From Apostichopus japonicus (taxonomy: Eukaryota > Echinodermata > Holothuroidea > Aspidochirotida > Stichopodidae): a stretch of 64,000 nucleotides of DNA. The stretch lies in contig NC_092567.1 of the NCBI RefSeq assembly GCF_037975245.1, positions 5,836,214-5,900,213 on the forward strand, in the 5' to 3' direction. This document shows positions 12,160-22,900 of the stretch, piece by piece (the first letter of the stretch is position 1; each line of letters opens with the position of its first letter). Below the pieces are notes generated by a model, which was not told the DNA's origin, ran no database searches, and saw nothing but the letters and a program-made list of their open reading frames with translations. Position numbers and translations under genes: made by a program.

Positions 12160-13540
12160 TGTGTATGTGTGTATGTATGTGTGTATGTGTGTGTGTGACG
12201 CCTGGCTTGTAAACACGGTATCTCAAGTAGGGAAGCTTGGATCAATCTAATATTTGGTGTATATGAGTGCCACATTGAGTAGATGTGCCCTATTTTTTTG
12301 GGTGCCTGTGAAGGTCACCAAAGGTCAGTTAGAGGCCAAAAACCAAAATATTAAAACAAGCAATAACTCCCATTGAAAGGGTCCGACATGGTTGATATTT
12401 TGGGACTAGTTGTGAATGGGGTAAGGGATCATTTCAAAACATAACAGTCATGTGATCCAAGGTCAACAAAGGTCAATCAGGGGTCAAAAACTAGTATTTT
12501 TGCAATAACTTGAGAACCAAATGTCCGTCAAGGTTGGGAGTTACGCTATTGTAATCCAGGAGTCGACCCGCATCCAGGTGACCTTTGACCTCATGTTGAC
12601 CTCTGGTGACCTTTATCAGTTTTTTGGGTTATTTGAATTTTCGTGGCCAAAATCGGATCTCAAAGGTACCTTCCGATCACAAAATGGTCCATAGTTGACC
12701 CCTGTGCGACCTTCGTGTGCGAAGTTATCAGAGGTCAAAGTTTTTGTTTTTTAATAAGTACAGTTAGGATGGTCGCACAGGCTTGTCATGTTGCTTTTTG
12801 GAATCAGCGTGTCAAACTACATCTGACCGCGAGGTCAAAAGGTCAAAGGTCAAATCTTAAAAAATATGCTCATTTTAGGAGATACGGGGTAAAACAAAAC
12901 AGAACAAAGATAAGTTTAAAAATTTGTTGACATATGATAGAGCTTTTTGTGCTGAATATAGGAAACCAACTCCCGCTTCAATCCGACACCCAGTTCTCAA
13001 GTTATGAGGGGCCAAAGGTTGGTTTTGATACATTTCTTGCAATAACATTATGTGTGTACATTGTAGGCCAAACAAATTTTAGGACAGAGTGCACCTTATC
13101 AAGAGAAACATTTTTGATAAAAATCATCAGGTCATCCAAGGTCATTCAAGGTTGATTATATGCAAAAAACTGCCAGCTTATGCTAATTTTTGCAACAACT
13201 TCTAGTCACGAAGTCTGACATGGCTGGTATATTAGGACAAGTTGTGAATGAAGTAGGGACACATTTTCACGTGCTTTTTTCCCGATAACTTGTGAAACTA
13301 CCACTGACAGGGTTGAGAGTTACGCTATTGTAATACAATAGTCGAGCTGCATTTGGGTGACCTTTGACCTCAGGTTGACCTCCAGTGACCTGTATTAGCT
13401 TCTTTCAAGTTGATTCTTTGAAGTTTCGTGGGCATACAGTATTCCAATCTAACTTGTCCATAAGTGGACTCCTCTGCAACCCTAATGTGCGAAGTTATTA
13501 GAGATTTGGTTTGGCTTTGTAATACTTGTGGATTCATAAC
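12160..13540. repeat. AGGTCA-rich dispersed repeat (copy 1)
   Basis: It shares long stretches with 16700-17920 and 45360-45900, for example GAGTTACGCTATTGTAAT followed by TGACCTTTGACCTC. Internal segments recur within the block, so each copy is itself partly tandem. Exact TGACCTTTGACC lies at 12579 and 13358. Three AGGTCA half sites lie head-to-tail at 12832, 12840 and 12847 (spacers 2 and 1). A (GT)n-like tract precedes it at about 12160-12200. Open frames across it are not genes. Confidence 0.7.
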
Positions 13541-14189
13541 ATTCATACAAGAACCCTATTGCTTTTGATGGATGTGTGTATAACCACGTACAGTAGACTG
13601 ACCTGTGTTAGCATGCCATAGTGTTATTGCAACAGCTAGTTATGGTTATACTAACAAGCAGAAGTCTAGTGCATTGAAGTCATCGAAACCTCAATGCATT
13701 TTGCATTCTGGTTGGTAACGAGGTGGCTTCCAAAATTATAGAAGTAAAAGTATAGTAACGAATGATTCTCATAAAAAGCAGTTAAGTAAAATTAGATGGC
13801 GCTCGTCGCTTTTTGCCAAGTTACCAGTGTGTGGGCACCATTCTCGATTGAAAAATTACACTTACCTGTAGTGTAATGGTTCGGTCCAATGTCATTGCGC
13901 AAGCGCAATAGCATCACGTCGTCTAATTCAACGTTAGGAAAAAGTTGGCGATTTTTACGACAAAAACATTTTTTCCCTTGAAAGATCTGTATGCACGCTG
14001 GTTCCAGTCAGTTTTAAACGTGTTTCCGGATATACTCTGATAACATCAATTGTATTTGACGGTATTTTAAACCTGTTGTCTTGAGTTGTCTTGAGTTGTC
14101 GTGAGTTGTCGTGAGTTGACGCTAATTAGTGTGACCCTATGGTTGCCCTACAAAATTTCATGATAGTGTTGAAATATTCTAAACAACCA

Positions 14190-14800
14190 TACTGAATTAA
14201 TTCAACTATCAGAACCGTAACTGTGTATAGCAAAGGCTTCACAGTTAACGCACCTTCGTTATTGACGCACCTTCAAATATTACTACTGTAGCAACATACA
14301 GCAGGCAACCTAAACTGTTTGCAGCAAAGAAGAGTTACATATTTGATGAGTTTTATTCCATTTCAGTTATATATGCTGATCAAATTGTGGTTTTCTAAGC
14401 TTTTAACATCCTCCCCTCAGTTTTGCACATGTTTTGGGCATTTGGAAATCTTACTCCTAAAAAAAGGCAAAATTACCCAAGTACTGTACCACATACGAAT
14501 TACGATACCATTACCACATACATACTGTACAGTGCTACTCTCTGGGCCCTGACCTGTCTGAGCTTAGAGGCTCAGAGCATACAGTAGTAAACAGCATCCA
14601 AAGTCAATGAATGTATGTACTGAGGCCTACACTTCAGTTCTAGCTTATCAACGAATGTGTTACTGTTACATTTGGGGTTACATTTAGGGGTATGAGGGGT
14701 ATGTTACATTTAGGGGTATGAAAGAATTTGACACGTCAGACATTTTGTAGTCAAATTCTGCTCAATTGGTCTTGCATATTGGCACAGAACAATTAATATT
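14190..14800 (+). repeat. Dispersed repeat pair with 51.35-51.85 kb (copy 1)
   Basis: Near-collinear, same-orientation match to 51340-51840. Shared landmarks are GACGCACCTTCAA, CAAATTGTGGT...AGCTTTTAACA, CTCTCTGGG.CCTGAC, GAGGCTC.GAGCATA and TCTGCTCAATTG. No coding capacity or clear termini. The element class is unknown. Confidence 0.65.
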
Positions 14801-15890
14801 TTAAGATAATTAGCATGCATTCCTATCTTAAAGTGTAGTAGGGTAGTGGCAGGAACCAAGCTGGGTGAGTGCATATTTTGCATATAGCCTACAATGTACG
14901 AAATCAATTATTTACCCTTTTTTGGCCACCTTAGTACTTCCCACGAATCTCAGTACAGTAGTTGTACAGTGTAGCTACTGTACTGTATTACTCTGCAATG
15001 AATTTGGCAGTCAATGTTCTGTAAAATTCACCAAGTGCTCTTGAGAAGCAGCAATACTGTACATGTACTGTGAGCCTATCACATGTTCGTTAACTTCAGC
15101 AATTTAATGGTAGTTCAAGTAAACTACAGTATGTGCAGTCCCCTGATGCATTACAGCCCTATGATTATGTGTCTAACACAATCAGTGGTCAAAATGCTAG
15201 GCCAGGGCAACACTATCTAGGCATCTGTTTATAGCATTAGCAAACTGGCAACTATAAAACGCTAATCATGCCAGCATGAGAATTCAAGAATCAAGTGTAA
15301 TATTATTGTTGCTACTGAGCTTATCATTGCTACCATCTAGGTCCTGAGGCAGGAAGCCAGGCTGGGACAACCACATTTCATGTATTTTGAATAAACTTAT
15401 TCCAAATTTACTCAGCTATCCTCACAACAAAATGTCATGTATATACATTGATTACTGTTGCTTAGCAAGCTTCGTGAAACTAGTGTCACACACTATATAG
15501 GACCTAGCTTAAAGTGATTAAATTATATAGTCTCACTTTGTGACATTAATAGGACCCCAACAGAGTCCATCTCAGCAATCTCAGGCCTTAAAGTCTAAAT
15601 TTTTACCCAAATACTCATTTTAGACAACATAAATCACTGAAGCGTGATATCACAGAACATCATTCCTGAAATATCAATTGCTGTACACTATATGCTAAGC
15701 ATTGAAGCCATTAACATTCTGGATTTCGGCCAAATTGCAAAAAATCACACAACTTTGCATAAAGGTTTGGTCAATTAATTGCTCCCATTGACTTGCACTA
15801 CAGTAGGCTAATTGAGCTGCGATACCTGTACTATTTGTAATACATCTGTTACAGTAGCAGTCCTGTCTCCTATATTAGCATGTTAGCATA
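14801..15890. other. No gene recognised
   Basis: AT-rich, with frequent TACTGTACAGTA-like words and no repeat with clear ends. No supported frame. Confidence 0.4.
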
Positions 15891-16622
15891 CATGATAGCA
15901 TGTATCATCATGTTTATTGTCATGAATGAACTAGCATAATGTTAGCTTGAAGGCTATGTAAGCAGTATGATACCATACATGTACAGTATATGTACTTGTA
16001 CTGTATGTAAGCACGTATGCTAGCATGTATGTTAACATGTATGTTAGCATATATGTTAGCATACATGTATGTTAGTTTGTTTGTTAGCATATGTATGAAA
16101 GCATGTATGTCAGCATGCATGATAGCATACATGTATGTTAACTATGTATGATAGCAAGTATGTTAGCCTGTATGTAAGCCTGTATGTAAGCCTGCTTGTT
16201 AGCCTGTTTGTTAGTGTGTATGCTAGCATGTATGTTAGCATGTTATAAGCACTATGATAGCGTGTATGTCAGGCTGTATGTTAGCCTATTTTTAGCATAC
16301 ATGTAAGTTAACATACATGTTAGCATGTATACATATGTTAGCTTGAAGGCTATGTTAGCATGTATGATAGCAAGTATGTTAGCATGTTTGTTAGCAAACA
16401 TACATGTTAGCATACATGTTAACATGTATGATAGCATACATGTATGTTAGTGTGTATGATAGTAAGTATGTTAGCCTGTTTGTTAGCCTGTATGTTAGCA
16501 TGTTAAAAGCTGGTAGCGTTTACGTCAGGCTGTCAGTCTGTTTGTTAGCATACATGTTTGCATTCATGAGCATGTATGTAAGTTAGCATACTGTACATTA
16601 GAATGTATTTTAGCATGTTATT
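15890..16622 (+). repeat. ATGTTAGCATGT low-complexity array
   Basis: About 730 bp of degenerate short units built from ATGTATGTTAGCAT and TAGCATACATG words, in both orientations, which makes the tract rich in small palindromes. The short frames in it (Met/Leu/Thr/Tyr-rich) are translations of the repeat. Confidence 0.9.
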
Positions 16623-16699
16623 TAAGCAACATGAAGGACTTAAACAATTTTTGGTTCCTTGCTTAAGCAAAAGGAACCTATGTAGTCAACTAGATCCGC

Positions 16700-17925
16700 T
16701 ATAGTGAAAAGGTGTGCCCTATTGTTCTCAGTGCCTGTAAAGGTCACCAAAGGTCAGTTAGGGGCCAAAACCCAAAACAATAAACAAGCAATAACTCCCA
16801 TTGACAGGGTCCGACATGATTGTTATTTTGGAACTTGTAATATACAGTATACCTGTATACTTGTAAATAACGTAGGGGATCATTTTTCAACTTAACAGTG
16901 GTGTGATCCAAGGTCAACAAAGGTCAATTAGAGGTCAAAAACAGGTATTGTTGTGATAACTTGAGAACAAAATGTCCGTCAAGGTTGGGAGTTACGCTAT
17001 TGTAATCCAATAGTGGACCCACATCTCTGTGACAGTTGACCTTAGGTTGACCTCTGGTGACCTGTATTAGCTTCTTTAGTTATTTGAATTTATTGTGGCC
17101 ATATCCAGATATCAAATGGTCTTTTGATCAAAATTGTCCATGGGTTGACCCCTGTGCGACCTTCAGGTGCACAAAGTTAACAGAGATTAAGTTTTTTTTT
17201 TATGCTCATTTTAGGAGGTGCAGGACATAATTCCAAAACAAGTTTGTCAATATTTAACTATATGATAGAGCTATACATGTATACTCTAAAGATGAAACTA
17301 ACTTCCGCTTCGATCGAACACCTGGTTCGTAAGTTATGAGGTGCCAAAGGTTGGATTTGATACCTTTTTAGCAATAACATTGTGTGTGTACATTGGAGTT
17401 CATAACAATTTTAGGATGAAGTGCACATCAAAGGGAATATTTTTCATAAAAGCTGTCATGCCTTCCAAGGTCATTCAAGATCTCTTATTGACAAAATCTG
17501 CCCACTTATGTTAATTTTATGCAACAACTTCCAGTGACAAAGTCGGACATGGCTGATATATTGGGACAAGTTGTGAATTAACTAGTTGCGCGTTTCCAAA
17601 ATTCCCGTTATGTAATCCAAGGTCACCAAAGGTCAATTATGGCCCAAAATGTGTGTTTTGGGGGCAATAACTTGTGAAACTCCCACTGATGGGGTGCAAT
17701 ATGGTTGACATTTTGGGACTAGTTGTGAATAGGGTAAGGGATCATTTCCAAACATAATGGTCATGTCATCCAAGGTCAAAAAAAGGTCAATTATGGGTCT
17801 AAAACTCAATTTCCAAACTGATAAAAGTTGTCCATGGTTGATCCCTGTGCCACCTTCATGTGCAAAGTTATCAGAGGTCAAGGTTTTGTTTAGTTTCAAA
17901 TGAGAGGTGGATCTCATGACCTTGG
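16700..17925. repeat. AGGTCA-rich dispersed repeat (copy 2)
   Basis: Same family as 12160-13540 and in the same orientation. The collinear opening (GTGCCCTATT..., AAGGTCACCAAAGGTCAGTTA, CAATAACTCCCATTGA) is shared with 12280-12380, and later blocks recur twice inside this copy. Confidence 0.7.
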
Positions 17926-17989
17926 AATATGATTTACAGTAAAGTACTGTAATACTTATGGGTGTGTACGGTGCAGTGCTGTACCCATT

Positions 17990-18880
17990 GACTACTGCAA
18001 ATGTATGTATACTCCAGTAGTCTATGAGTACTGCAATGCCCCCTTACACACCAAGAGGTATTGTCCTTACTGTATCACTGTAGACACTACAGTAGTCATT
18101 GAGTATTGCACTGCTCCTTACACACACAGAAGTAAAACTTTACTGTATAACTGTAGACACTACAGTAGTCATTGAATACTGCACTACCCCCTAACACACC
18201 CACAGGTATTTCTTTCCTGTATGACTTTACATACTTACAGTACTTAGTCATTGAGTACTGCACTGCTCCTTGCACACCCAGAGGTATTACTTTACTGTAT
18301 AACTGTAGACACCACAGTAGTCATTCAGTACTGCACTGCCCCTTACACACCCAGAGGTAAATATTTCCTGTATTTACTGTACATACAGTAATCATTGAAT
18401 ATGTACTGCACTGCTCCTTGCACACCCAGAGGTATTACTTAACTGTTTAACTGTAGACGCTACAGTAGTCATTGAGTACTGCCCTACTTCTTACACACCC
18501 AGAGGTATTACTTTACTGTATAAATGTTGATGAGCTACAGTAGTCATCGAGTACTGTACTGCTCCCCTACACACCCAGAGGTAATACTTTACTGTATAAC
18601 TGTAGACACTACAGTAATCATTGAGTACTTTACTGCTCCCTTTCATACACAGCTCAGGTCTTATTTTACTGTATAACTTTAGATACTTGTAGTCATTGAG
18701 TACTGAACTGCTCGAGTTGTACACCCAGAGGTATTACATAACTGTATAATTTTCCTACTATTCTCTGAGTGCTGCACTACTCCTTGCACACCAAGATGTT
18801 TTACTTTACTGTATTTACTGTAGACACAGTAGTCATTGAGTAAGTGCACTGCTCCCTTGCACACCCAGAGGTTTTACTTT
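17990..18880 (+). repeat. 73-76 bp satellite, about 11 units
   Basis: Units contain GTATTACTTTACTGTATAAC, then AGACACTACAGTAGTCATTG, then a CTGCACTGCTCC block and ACACCCAGAGG. CCCAGAGG recurs at 18277, 18350, 18425, 18498, 18574, 18724 and 18864, giving steps of 73-76 bp or twice that. It ends about 200 bp before the decayed Ig exon. Confidence 0.9.
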
Positions 18881-19070
18881 ATATGAATGGACTGTAATGC
18901 AACATTGGTGCACAATGGAACGTATACATTTATATGATCTGTCAAATGTTTTTTTTTTTAATATACGGACTTCTTTACATGTTAAGTTCGTATTGACTAA
19001 TATACAACGTATTTAAGTTATTAACCAGTCATTGTGGAAAAAAAACAATTTCTCCTTTTTTCTTGAATAG

Positions 19071-19350
19071 CCTATCCAAGCCCGCCGTACATAATTGTAG
19101 AAGGATGTGACCATACACAGTATGTGTACTCGACGTCGCAAGAGCAGGAAACGTGACGTGTTCAGTTCGTGGAATATGACCAGAAGTCAAACTCCAATGG
19201 AGAACTTAGGAAAACTATCCTGCTCTTTCTCTAACAGAGCTGGAAAGGACATCAACAGAAAAGTGAGGAATCTTTGACATTTCTCTTACAACAAACTTCA
19301 AAATTTTATCAGCGCCTGAAAGAGGGATCACATTAGAGTGTTTTATAATG
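19071..19350 (+). pseudogene. Decayed Ig-domain exon of the NACHT receptor gene
   Basis: After a plausible acceptor (ttttttcttgaatag) the sequence reads YPSPPYIIVEGCDHTQYV. After a one-base frame shift near 19149 it continues NVTCSVRGI-stop-PEVKLQWRT-stop-ENYPALSLTELERTST, then EK-stop-GIFDISLTTNFKILS and ITLEC. The two Ig cysteines (19159 and 19339) are 60 codons apart and the Trp sits in KLQWR, as expected for an Ig fold. Three in-frame stops (TGA 19177, TAG 19207, TGA 19264) plus the frame shift make this exon non-functional as read. It lies 0.5 kb upstream of the transmembrane exon on the same strand, so the ancestral gene was probably Ig-TM-NACHT. No donor is visible at its end. Confidence 0.75.
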
Positions 19351-19857
19351 AGTGTTTTATACCTGAAGTTACATTAGAATTGATCTAAATATTCTCTTTT
19401 ATCTTGTTCTAAGAGGTGAATGATTTTGCAATTGTGAGATCCAGTAGCCTGCTCGTGTAGTTAGAATACAGGAAATATGTTCAGTGAATTTTATGTCTGA
19501 TAGAAGTTATGCTTCTAAATGAATGGCTAGTTTGCATCTCGAACGACTTATTCTTCGATTCGACTTACAGTTCCTAAATCTGACTTTAAGCTCCATCAGA
19601 ACAACTTTATTGTTATCTGCTTCTTTATATCGCCAAAAGGCTAGTCTTTTCTCACACACTGATGAATACTGATATGCTTTAGTCAAAATCTATCTGAATT
19701 TGGTGCCTTATCTTCATTACATCTTGGAAAGTGCAGTTGATTTTATTGAATAATTGTTCTGTCTTTGTGATAATGTTAACCCTTTCAGATCCTCACTTAA
19801 TATTTTCAAATGCTTAATTTCAAATTGCCATTTAACATGCGTTTTTCCTATTTACAG

Positions 19858-19953
19858 ACAACAAGGGGACTTCAGGTTCATCGACAGTTGCTGTGGTTAC
19901 AACCATAATTGTAGTACTTCTAATTCTGGTGGTTTTGGTCGTCTGTATGAAAG
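19858..19953 (+). CDS. Exon: transmembrane helix
   Basis: Acceptor tttacag, donor gtacca. Reads NKGTSGSSTVAVVTT then IIVVLLILVVLVVCMK: a Ser/Thr/Gly stalk, about 22 uninterrupted hydrophobic residues, then Lys, as in a single-pass type I membrane protein. Begins with two bases of a split codon and ends with one (G), which joins TG of the next exon to make Val. The preceding exon must therefore end in phase 1. None with that phase was identified. Confidence 0.85.
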
Positions 19954-22900
19954 GTACCATGGTGCATAGCACAATTACTTTGCAATATATAGCAAATTTT
20001 GTTAGCTATTTTCTTGTATTCTATTTGTATTCATTGCATCTACATTATCCTTATTGACTAACAGAAAAGTATAGTGATTATTTGTTTTATCTAAATTTAT
20101 ATTTTTTATGTTTTTTATTTTGATGATAATAGTAACCGTTGCATTGATGATGGCATTTGTGTGTATGTGCACGTTTGTGATGCCCAGCTTGTAAACATGA
20201 TATCTCAAGAAGGGTAGTTCGGACCAATATCATATAATGTGTAGACTTACCACATTGAGTACAAGAAGCCTATTGTTTTTGGTGAAGGTCAAGGGTCATT
20301 TGGGGTCATGAGGAGGCAAATTGTAAAAACCTGGTAAACACAATATTTCAAGAAAGGAAGGTCGGACCAACTTCATATTTGGTGAGGTTAAATGCACATT
20401 GAGTACAAGAATCCTATTGTTTTTGGTGGGGGTCAAAAGCCATTTGAGGTCACCAATGATCAAATTGTGAAAACCTTGTAAACACGATATCTCAAGATGG
20501 GAAGCATGGGCATACCTCATATATGATTTGTTGAAGTACCGAATTAAGTCAAAGAAGCCTATTGTTTTTGGTGGAGGTCAAAGGTCATTTGGGGTCACTA
20601 GGGGTCAAATTGTGAAAACTTTTGAAACACGATATGTCAAGAAGGAAAGCATGAACAGACCTCACATTTAATGTGTAGAAGTACCTTATTGATTAAAAGA
20701 AGCTCATTTTTTCGGGGAAGTGGAAGGTCATTTGGGGTCATCAGAGGTCAAATTATGAAAACCTTGTAAACATGATATCTCAATATTAGAAGCTTTGGCA
20801 GATCTCATACATGGTATGAAGGTGTATAGCATTGAGTCAAAGAGGCCCATTGATTTGGTGGAGTTCAAGGTTCACTTGGGGACAACAGGTCAAATCGTAA
20901 AAGCTTTGTAAACATGATCTTGCAAGAAGGGAACCTTGGACAAGTTAAGGAGCCTATTAATGTTTTTGGTGGAGGTCTAAGGTCATATGAAGACAATAAA
21001 TGCCAAACATTTACTTCACTCCCCTCTTACCTGTCTCTCTACACTAACACACCTTCCTAACATAATATCATGAGGGAATCTTGGACAGATCGCATATTTG
21101 GTATGTAATTGTACAACATTGGGCGGAGGTCAGTGGTCGTTTGAGTTCACCAGGTGTCAATCTGTGAGACCCATGTTTTACACAATATTTCAACAAGGAC
21201 AGATGTTGTATTTAGTATCTTGATGTATTTATCACATTTAGTATAAGATGCCTGTTGTTGAGGTGAATGGTAATGTCAGGACAGCCTCTGTCATTGTGAC
21301 TTTTTTTTTTCCACATCACACTGCTTTTCACTGTATTACTACTGTAAGTTCAAGTGTGTTGTACACCCTCACTGTACATGATGTCAGATTCATGAAGAAA
21401 ACTGCTGATGTTACATCATCAAAACTACGGTGCATCTTTGCATTCTGGTTAATTTACCTTACATAAATTATTCCTGCAGTGTTAAACTTCCGAAGGAGTC
21501 AGAGGAAAATTGTGGAAGAAGAAGAGGTAAGACCGTTATATCTGAAAATATAAATAAGATCAAAGGAAACAAATATATAAAGCTGTTAAACATACTGTAA
21601 CGCTAATTCAGGCTAAGATTCCGGGGGAACTTAAATATTCCCTACTGAGGACTGGTGGTGGTATAGAAGGGCAGAGTCAAGCGGTAACGGAGGGACATTT
21701 GACTGTATTCCTTACACATTTTGTCTCTCTTTGCATTAGTTTGAGGGAGTATGTTGCAATTTCTTTTGTGGTTATCTAGACAGGTAGTTACTTGCTTCAT
21801 ACCCATAAACTTAATTCTTGTGGCTGTTACTGTAGGGAAAGTATGGCATGATAAACATCATGGTAACGGAGGGACACCAAATGAACACGCGTTTTCACAC
21901 TTTTTTTGGAAGATGTCAAATCCACTGTTCTTAAGTTGCACTGACCATGTAACTTATATCAGGTGTTGGCTGGTACATTGCTTCACATACACCAAGGAAA
22001 AATTAGATGAACAGGCATAAATTGTAAAATCTACAGCTGATTTCGTACAGTAACGGAGGGACAATTCCGATGGTAACGGAGGGACACAAAATGTTCAGTA
22101 TTGTTTAGTGTAGCCTTTTGCCTGTTTTTGCTGCTTAGATTCAATATTTTTATTGCTGTTGGACTAAAATTTATATTACTTAGGGAAACAAGGATAAGAA
22201 CATTAAACCAACAGCTATGTTCACCAAAACATTAGCAATTTTTGTGGTAAATAAAAATATAAGAAAAAATAGTAAGAAATTGATTAAAAGAACAAGTTTA
22301 AACAGACCACTCTTCATCATTTAGCACTCTCTAACTGCATTATTAGCAACTGTTGGGGGAGGGGGGCTGGTGGCTAGTGCACTTCAAAACAAGTCAGTAA
22401 ATCACATATTTACAGTAGACAGTTCACAGGTACTGTACTGTACCATCTGCAGAAAGGAAATTTCATTACAGTAGTATAAGTCACATTTTGTCTTCCAAAT
22501 ACTACTAGTACTTTGCAGAAACCACTCGGTGCAGTAATTGATACTGGTCTTAAAAGTGAAATGCTGAGGTAATTTCTAACTTTAATGATAAAACCATACT
22601 GTAATAATGCAGTGGTAGTATAACAATTTAACAACTAACAACAATAATAATACAAAAACATTTTGAGACATAACATGATGCAGTTACAGTAGCTACTGTA
22701 CTGTACTGCAGAAAGGTTCAGTATGCCTGAATGTAACATTTGTGGATTAGAAACTATAGTTGAATTAACTTCCTGCGATTATTTATCAACACAAATCAAA
22801 ACAACAATATCATAAAATTAAAAAGCAATATTCCAATCACAACTATGCTTTGAACATGTCTGCAAACTTTTCTATTATTTATAATCCTGATCAACAAATT

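Larger units (their letters stand above)
10562..14136. mobile_element. DNA transposon with long TIRs, possibly Mutator-like
   Basis: The terminal inverted repeats (10562-10836 and 13878-14136) are highly similar over about 260-275 bp. Both start GGTCACACTAATTAGCGTC when read inward and carry an 11-bp subterminal tandem (CACGACAACTC-like). The flanks share TATGGTTG or TATGGTTGC (about 10553-10561, and 14138-14146), a 8-9 bp target-site duplication. Long inverted repeats with an 8-9 bp duplication fit Mutator-like elements, though hAT or Merlin are not excluded. No transposase frame is present. The interior holds a Penelope RT remnant and an AGGTCA-rich repeat block, so it is non-autonomous, with nested insertions or captured sequence. 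Confidence 0.8.

Noticed and set aside
12643-12930. 95-codon plus-strand frame
   Set aside because: Lies in the AGGTCA-rich dispersed repeat. The frame is not kept in the copies at 16.7 and 45.4 kb.
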